Shown: positions 46,859-56,449, counted from the stretch's first letter. The stretch is 64,000 nucleotides of DNA from Actinopolymorpha alba DSM 45243 (GCF_000373925.1 NZ_KB892741.1:63408-127407); one strand, 5' to 3'. Notes: a model not told the origin generated them from the sequence alone. A program made the numbers and translations.

Positions 46859-46911
46859 TAGCCTTCCGTCACGCTCGGACCAGGCTGGACGCGGCGAGGA
46901 GGTGGGCGGCG

Positions 46912-47976
46912 ATGGCGGGTGTTCCGGTGCTCGCGCGCTGCTGCCGTGCCGCGTTCGCCGCACTTGTGGTGGCTCGGGAGGAGATCGACGCACTCAACGT
47001 CTATCCCGTGCCTGACGCCGACACGGGCACCAACCTGGTCCGCACGATGGACGCCGCGTGCCGAGCGCTCGACGGCCAGGTCGAAGATCGGCTCGGAGGT
47101 CCGGCCGACGTGGGTACTCACCTGCATCGGGTCGCCCGCGCCGCGATGATCGGAGCCTGTGGCAACTCCGGCATCATCCTCGCGCAGTTCCTGCACGGGG
47201 CCGCCCGTGCGCTGGATGGCCGCCGGGTCCTCGACGGCCCGGCGCTGGCCCGGGCGCTCGCCGCTGCCTCCGCCGCCGGCTATGACGCGGTCGAACGCCC
47301 GGTCGAGGGCACCATCCTCACCGTCGCTCGGGCCGCTGCTGAAGCGGCGACCCGGCGGGCGGCTGAGTCCGGGCCGACGCCCGCCGCGGTGCTCAGCGCG
47401 GCCACCGGGGCGGCAGAGGCGGCACTGGCCGACACCACCCAGCAACTCGATCCGCTGCGGCGGGCCGGTGTGGTCGACGCGGGCGGGTGCGGTTTCGTCG
47501 TGGTGCTCGAAGCCTTTGCGGCCGTCCTCGTCGGTCAACCGACCCGCTCCACCGGTCAGCCAGCCCGCCCGACAGCGCTGGCCGGCCCGACAGCGCCGCG
47601 GGCCGTGGCCAAGGCCGTGACTCCGACCGTCGCGCGACCGCGCGCGGCTCCGTCCCCGGCGTCGTACGCCGCGCCGACCGGCCTGGCGTACGAAGTGACC
47701 TACCTGGTGGACGCCGCTGACGCCGCGATCGCCGGTCTGAGGGCGTCCCTGTCCTCGCTCGGCGAATGCCTGGTCGTGAGCGGCGGCGAAGGGCTGTGGC
47801 ACATCCACGTCCACGTCGACGACGCGACTGCGGCCGTCGACGCCGGCGCGAGCGCGGGGCGCCCACGCCAGATCAGGATCACCCGGCTCGACGGCGGGCA
47901 GGCTGGCGGCGACTGTGCGCCCGGGCTGCCCCGGTCCGCGTCGTACGCCGGTCGCACGAGGAGGGTGGCCCGGTGA
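46912..47976 (+). CDS. DhaL/FakA-like (DAK2) protein, C-terminally shortened
   Basis: About 354 aa. DhaL nucleotide-binding domain: EEIDALNVYPVPDADTGTNL, GACGNSGIILAQFLHG, RPVEGTILTVARAA and GVVDAGGCGF. Then an Ala/Pro linker and a middle domain with YEVTYLVDAADAAI and LWHIHVHVDDATAAVDAG. Characterised relatives (FakA) phosphorylate fatty acids bound to FakB; here the motif normally PVPDGDTGTN has Ala for Gly. The usual C-terminal domain is missing except for a fragment in another frame (47976-48149). ATG at 46912 has GAGGAGG 9 nt upstream; the TTG at 46819 reads through a hairpin. Confidence 0.82.
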   Translation: MAGVPVLARCCRAAFAALVVAREEIDALNVYPVPDADTGTNLVRTMDAACRALDGQVEDRLGGPADVGTHLHRVARAAMIGACGNSGIILAQFLHGAARALDGRRVLDGPALARALAAASAAGYDAVERPVEGTILTVARAAAEAATRRAAESGPTPAAVLSAATGAAEAALADTTQQLDPLRRAGVVDAGGCGFVVVLEAFAAVLVGQPTRSTGQPARPTALAGPTAPRAVAKAVTPTVARPRAAPSPASYAAPTGLAYEVTYLVDAADAAIAGLRASLSSLGECLVVSGGEGLWHIHVHVDDATAAVDAGASAGRPRQIRITRLDGGQAGGDCAPGLPRSASYAGRTRRVAR

Positions 47977-48149
47977 TGGCGGCCTCTCTCGCCCGCGCCG
48001 GCACGCTCGTCACGACCATTGTGGGTGCGGGCGCCGATAGGCTCGTGGACGACCTTGCCGGCGTGGTCCGCGCCAACCAACCGCAGGTCCGCACGGTGGT
48101 CCTTGCGGGCGGTCAGCGCAGACGTTCCCTGCTCATCGGGGTGGAGTGA
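47976..48149 (+). CDS. Small ORF resembling the extreme C terminus of FakA-type proteins
   Basis: 57 aa: MAASLARAGTLVTTIVGAGA, DRLVDDLAGVV, VRTVVLAGGQRRRSLLIGVE. The ending (GGQ...LLIGVE) matches the last ~45 residues of full-length DAK2/FakA proteins. Its ATG overlaps the DhaL stop (TGATG) and its own TGA overlaps the recG ATG, so it is translated in series if at all. The ~200 residues normally preceding it are absent, which suggests an internal deletion that split the gene. Confidence 0.6.
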   Translation: MAASLARAGTLVTTIVGAGADRLVDDLAGVVRANQPQVRTVVLAGGQRRRSLLIGVE

Positions 48150-50422
48150 TGGCGAAGATCCGTCCGCTCAGGCCCAACGCGACCTTGGGCACACATCTGC
48201 TGAGCATCCTCACCGAGATCCTCGCTCGGCCGCTGCGCGAGAAGCTCGACCTGGTGACCTTCGGTGACATGCTGCGGCACTACCCGCGTAGGTACGTCCA
48301 GCGCGGCGAGCTGACAGACCTCGGCTCCCTGCAGATCGGCGAAGAAGCCACGGCGATGGTCGAAGTGGCCTCCGTCCGTCACACGGACGCTGCTCTGAAG
48401 AAGGACCGCAAGCGCAAGCTCCACATCGTCGACGTCGTCGTCACCGACGGTCGGGGCCAGCTCTCCCTGAAGTTCTTCAACCAACCCTGGCGGAAGCACC
48501 AGATCAATGTGGGGATGCGGGCCCTCGTTGCTGGGAAGGTCGAGACCTACCGTGGCCAACTGCAGCTCACCCACCCCGACTTCGTCACCCTCACCGATGA
48601 CCCTGAGTACGACGAGAACCTCGCCGAGGGGTTCGCGGGGCGGCTGATGCCGATCTATCCCTCCACGACGGCGGTCCCCACCTGGACGATCGCCAGGATC
48701 ATCCGCCACGTCCTCGACGGCCTCAGGGTGCTACCAGACCCGATCCCGCCCGACGTCCGCGAACGCCACGGCCTGCCCGCCCTCCGGGACGCCTACTTCG
48801 CGCTGCACCGGCCGGCAGACTGGGACGACGTGAAGCTCGCCCGCAAGCGGTTCCGGTTCGAGGAGGCGTTCGTCCTGCAGACCGAGCTCGCCCGGCGCCG
48901 GTCGGCGGCGCGGGAGCTACCCGCCGTCCCTCGCGTCGCGCGCGCTGACGGTCTGCTGGCGGCGTTCGACGCGCGGCTGCCGTTCGAGCTGACCGACGGG
49001 CAGCAGGAGGTCGGAACCTCGATCACGGCGGACCTCGCTCGTGACCACCCGATGCAGCGGCTGCTGCAGGGGGAGGTCGGCAGCGGCAAGACCGTCTGTG
49101 CCATCCGGGCGATGCTCACCGTCGTGGACGTCGGCGGACAGGCGGCACTCCTGGCCCCCACCGAGGTCCTCGCCCAGCAGCATCACCGGTCGATCACCCA
49201 GATGCTCGGCCCGCTCGCCGAGCGGGGATTCATCGGTGGCGCCGAGGACGGCACCCGGGTGGTCCTTCTCACGGGGTCACAGAGCACGGCCGTACGCCGG
49301 AAGGCGCTGCTCGAGGTCGCCTCAGGCGCGGCCGGACTCGTGGTCGGCACCCACGCCCTGCTCGAAGACAAGGTGCAGTTCGCCGACCTGGGCCTCGTGG
49401 TGATCGACGAGCAGCACCGGTTCGGTGTGGAGCAGCGGGCGGCGCTCACTGCGAAAACCGACGGCGCCCCACCCCACGTCCTGGTGATGACGGCGACCCC
49501 GATTCCGCGCACCGTGGCGATGACGGTGTTCGGGGACCTCGAGGTGTCCACCCTCACCGAGCTGCCGAGGGGTCGCGCGTCGATCCAGACGAGCGTCGTT
49601 CCGGTGACCGACAGGCCGGCGTGGCTCGACCGGGTCTGGCTCAGGGTGCGGGAGGAGGTCGCCACCGGGCGTCAGGCGTACGTCGTCTGCCCGCGTATCG
49701 GCGACGACGGTCCGGAGGAGGAGATCGTCGAGCCCGACGGCACCCGCCCACCGGTGCTCAAGCTGATCCAGGGCGGACTGAGCCGCACCCGCGCCCCTTC
49801 GAGCCGGGCCGAAGCCGTCGCCCTGATCGACCTTGCCGCGGCGCTGGCCGAGGGGCCGTTGGCGGGCCTGCGGGTCGAGGTGCTGCACGGCCGGCTGCCG
49901 TCAGACGCGAAGGACTCGGTGATGCGGAAGTTCGCGGCGGGGGAGATCGACGTCCTCGTGGCGACGACCGTGATCGAGGTAGGTGTCGACGTCCCGAACG
50001 CCTCGACGATGGTGGTCATGGACGCCGACTGGTTCGGCGTGTCCCAGCTCCACCAGCTGCGCGGACGGATCGGGCGTGGCGCCCATCCGGGTCTGTGCCT
50101 GCTGGTCACTGGCGCCGAGACTGGCTCCCCCGCCCGGACCAGGCTGGATGCGGTCGCCTCGACGTCCGACGGTTTCGAACTCAGCCGGCTCGACCTGGAG
50201 CAACGCCGCGAGGGTGACGTCCTTGGCGCCGACCAGTCGGGACGCCGGTCGAGCCTGCGGATGCTCTCGGTGATCCGCGACGAGGCGGTGATCCAGGACG
50301 CCCGCACCGAGGCGAGCGCCGTCGTCGAGCAGGACCCCGAGCTGCGGAGCCACCCCGCGCTTCAGGAAGCCGTTCGTGCGTTGTACGAAGACGACCGGGC
50401 CGACTACCTCGAAAAGACCTGA
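48149..50422 (+). CDS. recG: ATP-dependent DNA helicase RecG
   Basis: 757 aa. An N-terminal wedge/OB domain (about 1-250), then two RecA-like domains: Walker A GEVGSGKT near 308-315, DEQH box VVIDEQHRFGVEQR, TATPIPRT, motif V ATTVIEVGVDVPNAS and motif VI QLRGRIGRG. RecG remodels stalled forks and Holliday junctions. ATG at 48149 overlaps the preceding small ORF's TGA. Its 3' end overlaps the convergent HAD gene by 19 bp. Confidence 0.96.
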   Translation: MAKIRPLRPNATLGTHLLSILTEILARPLREKLDLVTFGDMLRHYPRRYVQRGELTDLGSLQIGEEATAMVEVASVRHTDAALKKDRKRKLHIVDVVVTDGRGQLSLKFFNQPWRKHQINVGMRALVAGKVETYRGQLQLTHPDFVTLTDDPEYDENLAEGFAGRLMPIYPSTTAVPTWTIARIIRHVLDGLRVLPDPIPPDVRERHGLPALRDAYFALHRPADWDDVKLARKRFRFEEAFVLQTELARRRSAARELPAVPRVARADGLLAAFDARLPFELTDGQQEVGTSITADLARDHPMQRLLQGEVGSGKTVCAIRAMLTVVDVGGQAALLAPTEVLAQQHHRSITQMLGPLAERGFIGGAEDGTRVVLLTGSQSTAVRRKALLEVASGAAGLVVGTHALLEDKVQFADLGLVVIDEQHRFGVEQRAALTAKTDGAPPHVLVMTATPIPRTVAMTVFGDLEVSTLTELPRGRASIQTSVVPVTDRPAWLDRVWLRVREEVATGRQAYVVCPRIGDDGPEEEIVEPDGTRPPVLKLIQGGLSRTRAPSSRAEAVALIDLAAALAEGPLAGLRVEVLHGRLPSDAKDSVMRKFAAGEIDVLVATTVIEVGVDVPNASTMVVMDADWFGVSQLHQLRGRIGRGAHPGLCLLVTGAETGSPARTRLDAVASTSDGFELSRLDLEQRREGDVLGADQSGRRSSLRMLSVIRDEAVIQDARTEASAVVEQDPELRSHPALQEAVRALYEDDRADYLEKT

Positions 50423-51144
50423 GGCCCGTCAGGTTCGTTCAAAGCGAGCACGTCTCCCAGAGCCGTGATCGAGCGCCCCGACCAGCTGATGGGGTCGATC
50501 ACGTGCGCGTCCACGTGGTCGGGTGCGATCAGCCGCAGCGCTCGCATCCCGACCGCTTCGGCGCCGGGGAGCTCGTTGCTGTCGCCGTCCCCGACGTACA
50601 CGCAGTCCTCCGGCGCGACCCCCAACCGCTCGCAAACCAGCAGGTAGATCGCCGGATCGGGTTTCTTGACCCCGACTTCGACAGAGAACACCGGTGCGTC
50701 GACGTACCCCGCGACCGGGAGAGTCGGCCAGCACGCTGGGAGTTCGTGCGTGCAGTCGCTCACCAGCCCGACCCGGACGCCTCGCTGCTTGAGGGCGCGC
50801 AGGGTGGGCGCGGCGTCCGGGCGCAGGCGTACGTACCCGCTCTGGGTGGACCGGCGGGCCGCACACGCGGCTGCGCAGGTCTCGTCATCGGGCTCGACTC
50901 CGCAGGCGCGAGCGAGCCACCGCATCGTCGCCTCCAGGTCGCCGAGCCGCCCACGTGCCCGGTCCGGCCAGGAGCCGCGTACCGCGTCCGCATACACCTC
51001 GACGGGGACGCCGAGAACTGCGGCGACCCGCTCGTGGCCCGCGTGGCGTTCGCGGGCGGACGCACTCTCGGAGAGGGTGCCGAAGAAGTCGAAGATCACC
51101 GCGCCGGCGCGGTGTTGATCGATTCGCTCGCTCCGCTCGCTCAT
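50404..51144 (-). CDS. HAD-superfamily hydrolase (subfamily IA)
   Basis: 246 aa. Motif I is VIFDFFGTL (nucleophile Asp), motif II VGLVSDC, the Lys is in GVKKPDPAIYLL, and motif III/IV YVGDGDSNELPGAEAVGM. A small-molecule phosphatase or dehalogenase; substrate unknown. The second position of motif I is Phe rather than Asp, which occurs in this subfamily. ATG at 51144 is 7 nt after TACCCT on the minus strand (leaderless); the N terminus MSERSERIDQ comes from a repeat-like start sequence shared with 14970-14994. Confidence 0.85.
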   Translation of the reverse strand: MSERSERIDQHRAGAVIFDFFGTLSESASARERHAGHERVAAVLGVPVEVYADAVRGSWPDRARGRLGDLEATMRWLARACGVEPDDETCAAACAARRSTQSGYVRLRPDAAPTLRALKQRGVRVGLVSDCTHELPACWPTLPVAGYVDAPVFSVEVGVKKPDPAIYLLVCERLGVAPEDCVYVGDGDSNELPGAEAVGMRALRLIAPDHVDAHVIDPISWSGRSITALGDVLALNEPDGPQVFSR

Positions 51145-51212
51145 GTCTCGAAGGGTAGGCGCGGGCCGAGGCCTTGGCTCGCCAGGGGCGCGTTGCGAGA
51201 GGATGGCGGGTG

Positions 51213-51788
51213 ATGAGCCGAATCGTCGCTGGACAAGCCCGCGGCCGCCGCCTGGCGGTCCCGGAGGGTCGTGACACCCGCCCCACCTCCGATCGGGTGC
51301 GCGAGGCGTTGTTCGCATCCCTTGAGGCCGACCTCGGCGACCTCGACGGGCACCGTGTCCTCGACCTGTACGCCGGCAGCGGGGCGGTGGGCATCGAGGC
51401 GCTCTCCCGTGGCGCCGGGGCCGTGGTCCTGGTGGAGGCGAGCCGCCGGGTGGCGGGCCTGATCCGGCAGAACCTCCGCACCATCGGACTCCCCGGTGGC
51501 TCGGTCCTGGTGGGCAAGGTGGAGCGCCTCGTCAGCGACCCGCCGCCCGCGGATCTGCCGTTCGACGTGGTCTTCCTCGACCCGCCGTACGCCATGACCG
51601 ACGAGGCCGTGCGCGGCGTCCTCGGCCGGCTTCGGGAGCACCACTGGTTGGCCACTGACGCCGTCGTGGTGCTGGAGCGGTCGACGCGGACCGGCGAGTT
51701 CGCCTGGCCCGACGGCTTTGTCGCCGATCGGATGCGGCGCTACGGCGACACAGCCCTTTGGTACGGTCGCGCCGCGAGCGGGGAGTGA
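51213..51788 (+). CDS. rsmD: 16S rRNA m2G966 methyltransferase
   Basis: 191 aa. MSRIVAGQARGRRLAVPEG, RPTSDRVREALFASL, LDLYAGSGAVGIEALSRGA (SAM motif I) and FLDPPYAM, the [D/N]PPY catalytic motif. Methylates G966 of 16S rRNA in the family. ATG at 51213 has GAGAGG about 10 nt upstream. Followed closely by coaD, the usual order. Confidence 0.93.
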   Translation: MSRIVAGQARGRRLAVPEGRDTRPTSDRVREALFASLEADLGDLDGHRVLDLYAGSGAVGIEALSRGAGAVVLVEASRRVAGLIRQNLRTIGLPGGSVLVGKVERLVSDPPPADLPFDVVFLDPPYAMTDEAVRGVLGRLREHHWLATDAVVVLERSTRTGEFAWPDGFVADRMRRYGDTALWYGRAASGE

Positions 51789-52343
<555 letters not shown>

Positions 52344-52424
52344 TCGGCTCGTCGCAAGACGGCGGAACCCTCCGCCGTGCCGGCTCGTAGTTCACGTGCC
52401 GGTGGGAGGACGAAAGGACAAGCG

Positions 52425-53069
52425 GTGGACGTGCAGCACAAGCTCGACGAGATCCGGAGACGCGTCGAGAATGCGCGCTCGATGCCGCTCTCAGCGTCGT
52501 GCCTCATCAACCGCCCGGAGCTGCTCGCGGCGCTGGTCGAGGTGCAGCGCCTGCTACCCAGCGAGTTCGCGGAGGCGCGCGCGGTGCTCGAGCACAGTCA
52601 TGAGGTGGTCAACGAGGGTCGCGCCGAGGCCCAACGCCTGGTGGAGGAGGGGCGTCGGGAGCGTACGTCCCTGATCAACAACACGCAGATCCACCACGAT
52701 GCCCGCCAGGCGGCCGACGAGTTGCTCGTCCAGGCCCGCGAGGAGGCCGAGGGGCTTCGGCGGGAGGTCGACGACTACGTCGATCACAAGCTGGCCGGCT
52801 TCGAGATCGCCCTCCAGAAGACCCTCGCCTCGGTGGCCCGGGGGCGCGACCGGCTCCACGACGGTGGCGGTCCACCGGTCGGCAACGCCGAGGCCGCGGC
52901 GGTGCGCCAGGAGGTCGATGAGTACGTCGAGCAGAAGCTGAGCCGGTTCGAGCAGTCGCTCCACAAGACTCTGGACGCCGTGACGCGCGGGCGGGATCGC
53001 CTGCGCGACCGGAGCGGCCTCGACACCTTCACCGAGGACGAGGACGCGCCGCCCCTGCCCGGAGGCTGA
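52425..53069 (+). CDS. sepIVA: SepIVA/DivIVA-like coiled-coil cell division protein
   Basis: 214 aa, mostly coiled coil. The N terminus (DVQHKLDEIRRRVENARSMP, NRPELLAALVEVQRLLPSEF) matches the actinobacterial SepIVA family, which affects septation and polar growth; the position between coaD and DUF177/rnc/mutM is the mycobacterial one. A ~30-residue unit is repeated: DDYVDHKLAGFEIALQKTL then DEYVEQKLSRFEQSLHKTL, each ending RGRDRL, spaced about 45 residues. GTG has AAAGGA 6 nt upstream. Confidence 0.85.
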   Translation: MDVQHKLDEIRRRVENARSMPLSASCLINRPELLAALVEVQRLLPSEFAEARAVLEHSHEVVNEGRAEAQRLVEEGRRERTSLINNTQIHHDARQAADELLVQAREEAEGLRREVDDYVDHKLAGFEIALQKTLASVARGRDRLHDGGGPPVGNAEAAAVRQEVDEYVEQKLSRFEQSLHKTLDAVTRGRDRLRDRSGLDTFTEDEDAPPLPGG

Positions 53070-53174
53070 TGGACGGCACCCGCCCGGAGGGCGATGAAGA
53101 GGGCCCAGCCCGGAGGGTGCGCGGCGTCCTACTCGCCTGAGATGACCGGACTTGCCGGCGATCCCGGGGTCCGG

Positions 53175-53205
53175 TTGAGCGGCGGCGGACAGTCTCGGGT
53201 ACCCT
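53175..53205 (+). promoter_or_regulatory. Promoter of the DUF177-rpmF-rnc-mutM operon
   Basis: TTGAGC (53175-53180), 19-nt spacer, TACCCT (53200-53205), about 60 nt before the first gene. 53070-53174 shows no gene. Confidence 0.6.
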
Positions 53206-53265
53206 CGATAACCGGTCTCATTCGAGGTCGGGTCAGTCACGTGCAAAGACGAAAGCTAGGACGCC

Positions 53266-53838
53266 TTGAGTAATCTCGACCCTCAGGCGCCGCTTGTGCT
53301 CGACATTCGCGAGCTCAGCCGCCGCCCGGGGGCCCAGCGTAAGCTCCAGCTTTCCGTCCCCGCTCCGACTGACCTGGGCACGGATGTGTTCGGCGTTCCT
53401 GAGGGCAGCGCGCTGGATCTGAGGATCCGGCTCGAGTCGGTGGTCGAGGGAGTGCTCGCGTCCGGTGTGGCGCGGGTGCCGCTCGTCGGGGAATGCGTGC
53501 GCTGCCTGGAGCCGATCGAGCAGGCGCTCGATGTCGACTTCCAGGAGCTCTACGCCTACCCCGAAAGCGGCGTCGAGGACGACGAGGCCAGTCGGCTCGA
53601 GGGCGACCTGCTCGATCTCGAGCCGGTCATCCGGGACGCGGTGGTGCTCGCGCTGCCGTTCCAGCCGGTGTGCATGGACGACTGTCCAGGTTTGTGCCAG
53701 ATCTGTGGCGCGCGCCTGGCCGACGACCCTGATCACCGGCACGAGGCCCAGATGGACCCGCGATGGGCGGCACTTGCCGGCCTCGCGGTCGACGACAGTG
53801 ACGACGAAGGTCGCGGACCGTCCGACGACCCGAGGTAA
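53266..53838 (+). CDS. DUF177 (YceD-like) protein
   Basis: 190 aa. The DUF177 core has [20 protein letters not shown] and a second cysteine cluster [13 protein letters not shown], together a probable metal site. The family is universally linked to rpmF and, in plants and E. coli, affects 23S rRNA/L32 maturation. TTG at 53266 has TAGGA 5 nt upstream and no better start exists in frame. rpmF follows after 13 nt. Confidence 0.88.
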   Translation: MSNLDPQAPLVLDIRELSRRPGAQRKLQLSVPAPTDLGTDVFGVPEGSALDLRIRLESVVEGVLASGVARVPLVGECVRCLEPIEQALDVDFQELYAYPESGVEDDEASRLEGDLLDLEPVIRDAVVLALPFQPVCMDDCPGLCQICGARLADDPDHRHEAQMDPRWAALAGLAVDDSDDEGRGPSDDPR

Positions 53839-53851
53839 AGGAGTAAGTGCC

Positions 53852-54043
53852 GTGGCCGTTCCCAAGCGGAGGGTTTCGCGGAGCAACACCCGTAGCCGGC
53901 GGGCGCAGTGGAAGGCGTCGGCGCCGCGGTTGGTGACCTGCGCCAACCCCGCGTGCCGCTCTCCTCAGCTCCCGCACCGGGCCTGCCCTGCGTGTGGCCA
54001 GTACGGCCCCCGTGGCGGTCGCCGTCAGGTCCTCGACGTCTGA
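53852..54043 (+). CDS. rpmF: 50S ribosomal protein L32
   Basis: 63 aa: [20 protein letters not shown], then CANPAC and CPACG, the four zinc cysteines, so this is the zinc form. GTG at 53852 has AAAGGAG 8 nt upstream. Too small for the six-frame minimum in its own frame start, but unambiguous by sequence and position between DUF177 and rnc. Confidence 0.95.
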   Translation: MAVPKRRVSRSNTRSRRAQWKASAPRLVTCANPACRSPQLPHRACPACGQYGPRGGRRQVLDV

Positions 54044-54051
54044 GTTTCACC

Positions 54052-54831
54052 GTGGAGCGCGTCGGGGGAACAGAAGCGTACGACGAGCTGAGCCAGCGGC
54101 TCGGGCTCGCGCTTGACAGTGCGCTCCTGGAGCGAGCGTTAACGCATCGTTCGTACGCCTATGAGAACGGCGGCCTGCCGACGAACGAGCGGCTTGAGTT
54201 CCTTGGTGACGCCGTACTCGGCCTCGTCATCACCGATGCGCTCTTCCGCACCCACCCCGATCTCTCCGAAGGCCAACTCGCCAAGCTGCGGGCGGCGGTC
54301 GTCAACATGCGGGCGCTCGCCGACGTGGCCCGCGGCATGGAGCTTGGCCGCTATCTCAGGCTCGGTCGGGGCGAGGAGACGACCGGTGGTCGCGACAAGT
54401 CGTCGATCCTGGGCGACGCGGTCGAGGCGGTCATCGGCGCGGTCTACCTGGCCGGTGGCTTCCCCCTCGCCACGGAGTTCGTCCACCGGCTCTTCGATCC
54501 ACTGCTTGAGTCTTCGGCCCGCCTGGGGGCGGGTCTGGACTGGAAGACGAGCCTGCAGGAGCTGACCGCGCGGGCCTCGCTCGGCGTTCCGGAGTACGTC
54601 GTCGAAGAAGAGGGCCCCGACCACGAGAAGGTCTTCACGGCCCACGTCGTGGTCGCCGGCACCGACTACGGCGTCGGCACGGGACGGAGCAAGAAGGAAG
54701 CCGAGCAGCAGGCAGCGGAGGCCGCCTGGACGGCGATCCGCGCCATGCTCGGCGAGAGCACCGACGCGACCCTCGGCGAGCGCCGCGGCGGTGCCACCAA
54801 GAACGCCGCCTCGCGGCCTTCCGTGTCCTGA
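54052..54831 (+). CDS. rnc: Ribonuclease III
   Basis: 259 aa. The signature [15 protein letters not shown] holds catalytic acidic residues; the second set is in [18 protein letters not shown]. The C-terminal dsRNA-binding domain runs from [12 protein letters not shown] to [13 protein letters not shown]. It processes rRNA precursors and structured RNAs. GTG at 54052 is 8 nt after the rpmF stop with no clear Shine-Dalgarno, so translation is probably coupled. A 30-residue disordered tail ends the protein. Confidence 0.95.
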   Translation: MERVGGTEAYDELSQRLGLALDSALLERALTHRSYAYENGGLPTNERLEFLGDAVLGLVITDALFRTHPDLSEGQLAKLRAAVVNMRALADVARGMELGRYLRLGRGEETTGGRDKSSILGDAVEAVIGAVYLAGGFPLATEFVHRLFDPLLESSARLGAGLDWKTSLQELTARASLGVPEYVVEEEGPDHEKVFTAHVVVAGTDYGVGTGRSKKEAEQQAAEAAWTAIRAMLGESTDATLGERRGGATKNAASRPSVS

Positions 54832-54842
54832 CGGACCCAGCC

Positions 54843-55700
54843 ATGCCCGAGTTGCCTGAGGTCGAGGTGGTCCGGCGGGGCCTGGAGCGCTTCGTTGTCG
54901 GCCAGGATGTCGCGGCCGTCGAGGTGCGTCACTCGCGGCCGATCCGTCGGCATGCGGCCGGCCCGCGGGATTTCAGCGACCGGTTGGTCGGTCGTCGGAT
55001 CACCGACGTACGCCGGCGCGGCAAGTATCTCTGGCTGCCACTGGATTCCGGGGACGCTCTTCTTGGTCATCTCGGCATGAGTGGGCAGTTCGTGGTCCAG
55101 GGACCCGGTGTGCCGGACGAGCCGCACCTACGGGTCAGGTTCTGCTTCCGTGATCCGGCCGCACCGCAGTTGCGGTTCGTCGACCAGCGGATGTTCGGGG
55201 GCCTGTCCATCAGCCCGGGTGGTGCCGAACTCCCGGATGAGATCAGTCACATTGCCAGGGATCCGATCGATCCGGAGTTCGACGACGACGCGTTCGTCGT
55301 GGCGTTGCGTCGCCGCCGCACCGGTGTCAAGCGCGCCTTGCTCGACCAGAGATTGGTCTCCGGCATCGGCAACATCTACGCCGACGAGGCTTTGTGGCGG
55401 GCCAGGCTCCATTACGCCCGGCCGACTGACACGATGCGGGGGTCCGAGGCCGTGCGCCTGCTCGCCGCCGTTCGGGACGTGATGGGTGCGGCGCTGACGG
55501 CTGGTGGTACGTCGTTTGATCGCCTGTACGTCAACGTGAATGGCGAAAGTGGCTATTTCGACAGGTCACTCGCGGTCTACGGCAGGGAAGCCCAACCCTG
55601 CGACGAATGTGGGACACCTGTCCGGCGTGACGCGTTCATGAATCGTTCGTCCTTCACGTGCCCGCGCTGCCAGCCACGCCCGCGTCGCGGGCGCTGGTGA
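54843..55700 (+). CDS. mutM: Formamidopyrimidine-DNA glycosylase
   Basis: 285 aa. N-terminal [13 protein letters not shown] (Pro2 nucleophile, Glu3), the helix-two-turn-helix [15 protein letters not shown], and a C-terminal zinc finger [20 protein letters not shown] followed by CPRCQ. It removes 8-oxoguanine and formamidopyrimidines. It overlaps no gene but starts 11 nt after rnc. Ends just before a composite palindromic repeat. Confidence 0.97.
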   Translation: MPELPEVEVVRRGLERFVVGQDVAAVEVRHSRPIRRHAAGPRDFSDRLVGRRITDVRRRGKYLWLPLDSGDALLGHLGMSGQFVVQGPGVPDEPHLRVRFCFRDPAAPQLRFVDQRMFGGLSISPGGAELPDEISHIARDPIDPEFDDDAFVVALRRRRTGVKRALLDQRLVSGIGNIYADEALWRARLHYARPTDTMRGSEAVRLLAAVRDVMGAALTAGGTSFDRLYVNVNGESGYFDRSLAVYGREAQPCDECGTPVRRDAFMNRSSFTCPRCQPRPRRGRW

Positions 55701-55791
55701 GCGGTAATGATCACGTATACGTGGTCATTACCCGCTTCACGTGGTGTCGACGCCATGTGAGGCAGGCAATGACCACGTATACGTGATCATT
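55701..55791. repeat. Composite palindromic element, GATCACGTA family copies 6 and 7
   Basis: Core palindromes centred at 55717/55718 and 55779/55780, 62 bp apart. The first reads AATGATCACGTA then TACGTGGTCATT; the second is its reverse complement. The 38-bp spacer matches the one at 10351-10388 (GCTTCAC, TCGACGCC, GAGGCAGG shared) with changes that keep pairing (GGC to GGT opposite GCC). It lies directly after mutM. Confidence 0.9.
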
Positions 55792-56051
55792 CAGTCGAAG
55801 CCGGTAGAACCCTGTCCCCGTTGGGATCTCGCGCTGGCCAGGGACCTTCGCCGGAAACTTCTTCGTACGCAAGGCCATCTTGACGGTGGTCCTTTGCCCT
55901 GAACGGCCGCCGGCTCCCGAAGTCGCGGAATCCGCGAATCTCCCGAACGCCGCGAGGTGGGACGCTCGGGCGCCGGCGATTTCGCCCCCTTGATCCGTGG
56001 ATGAGTGAGGAGCGCGATCAGGCAATTACAATGGGTGGCGATGTCGTCACC
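55792..56051. other. Gap between the repeat and the next promoter
   Basis: A minus-strand ORF starting MALRTKKFPAKVPG (ATG near 55881) has AAAGGA 11 nt upstream, but it runs into the palindromic repeat and matches nothing I know. I do not call it. No other signal seen. Confidence 0.4.
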
Positions 56052-56080
56052 TTGACGGCATGGGCGTCTGGTGAGACTCT
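56052..56080 (+). promoter_or_regulatory. Promoter of the small coiled-coil gene
   Basis: TTGACG (56052-56057), 17-nt spacer, GACTCT (56075-56080). Confidence 0.6.
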
Positions 56081-56167
56081 AGAGACACCGCCAGCACTCC
56101 CTGCCCCGTTTGAGTGCTGTGATGTAGCGACTCAACCTTTTCGGTCTCTCAGCGTGGAGGACCCCAT

Positions 56168-56365
56168 ATGGCGAAAGCGCTCCTCGGCCACGTCGGTGGC
56201 CCCGACCCCCGTCTGGTCTCCGAGGTGCGACGTCTGCAGCAACGAGTTTCGGAGCTGGAGGCGCATGTGATGCGACTTCAGGCTGAAAACGATTCCCTCA
56301 GTGCGGCAGTCCACGAAGGGCAGCTGCTCACCATCGAAGCGCAGCACGAACCTGCGCTCACCTGA
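56168..56365 (+). CDS. Small conserved coiled-coil protein
   Basis: 65 aa: MAKALLGHVGGPDPRLVSEV, RRLQQRVSELEAHVMRLQAE, then LLTIEAQHEPALT. A short conserved-looking N terminus followed by heptads (LQQRVSELEAHVMRL). From memory, close relatives are widespread in actinobacteria, with no assigned function. GGAGG lies 8 nt before the ATG, a promoter is 90 nt upstream and an intrinsic terminator follows, so it is a well-defined monocistronic gene. Confidence 0.82.
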   Translation: MAKALLGHVGGPDPRLVSEVRRLQQRVSELEAHVMRLQAENDSLSAAVHEGQLLTIEAQHEPALT

Positions 56366-56423
56366 GGGCGATCCCGGACTCAACCGCGGACCTGCCTCGT
56401 ACGACACCATATTCAGCAATCAG

Positions 56424-56449
56424 CGGGACGCCTTGCGTAAGGCGTCCCG
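56424..56449 (+). terminator. Intrinsic terminator
   Basis: CGGGACGCCTT and AAGGCGTCCCG, 11 perfect pairs around GCGT, then TTTGG. Confidence 0.85.

Noticed and set aside
55711..56025. Minus-strand ORF containing MALRTKKFPAKVPG
   Set aside because: Ends inside the palindromic repeat (NDHVYVV is the repeat translated); only a weak Shine-Dalgarno at 11 nt; looked at as a possible ribosomal protein but no match.
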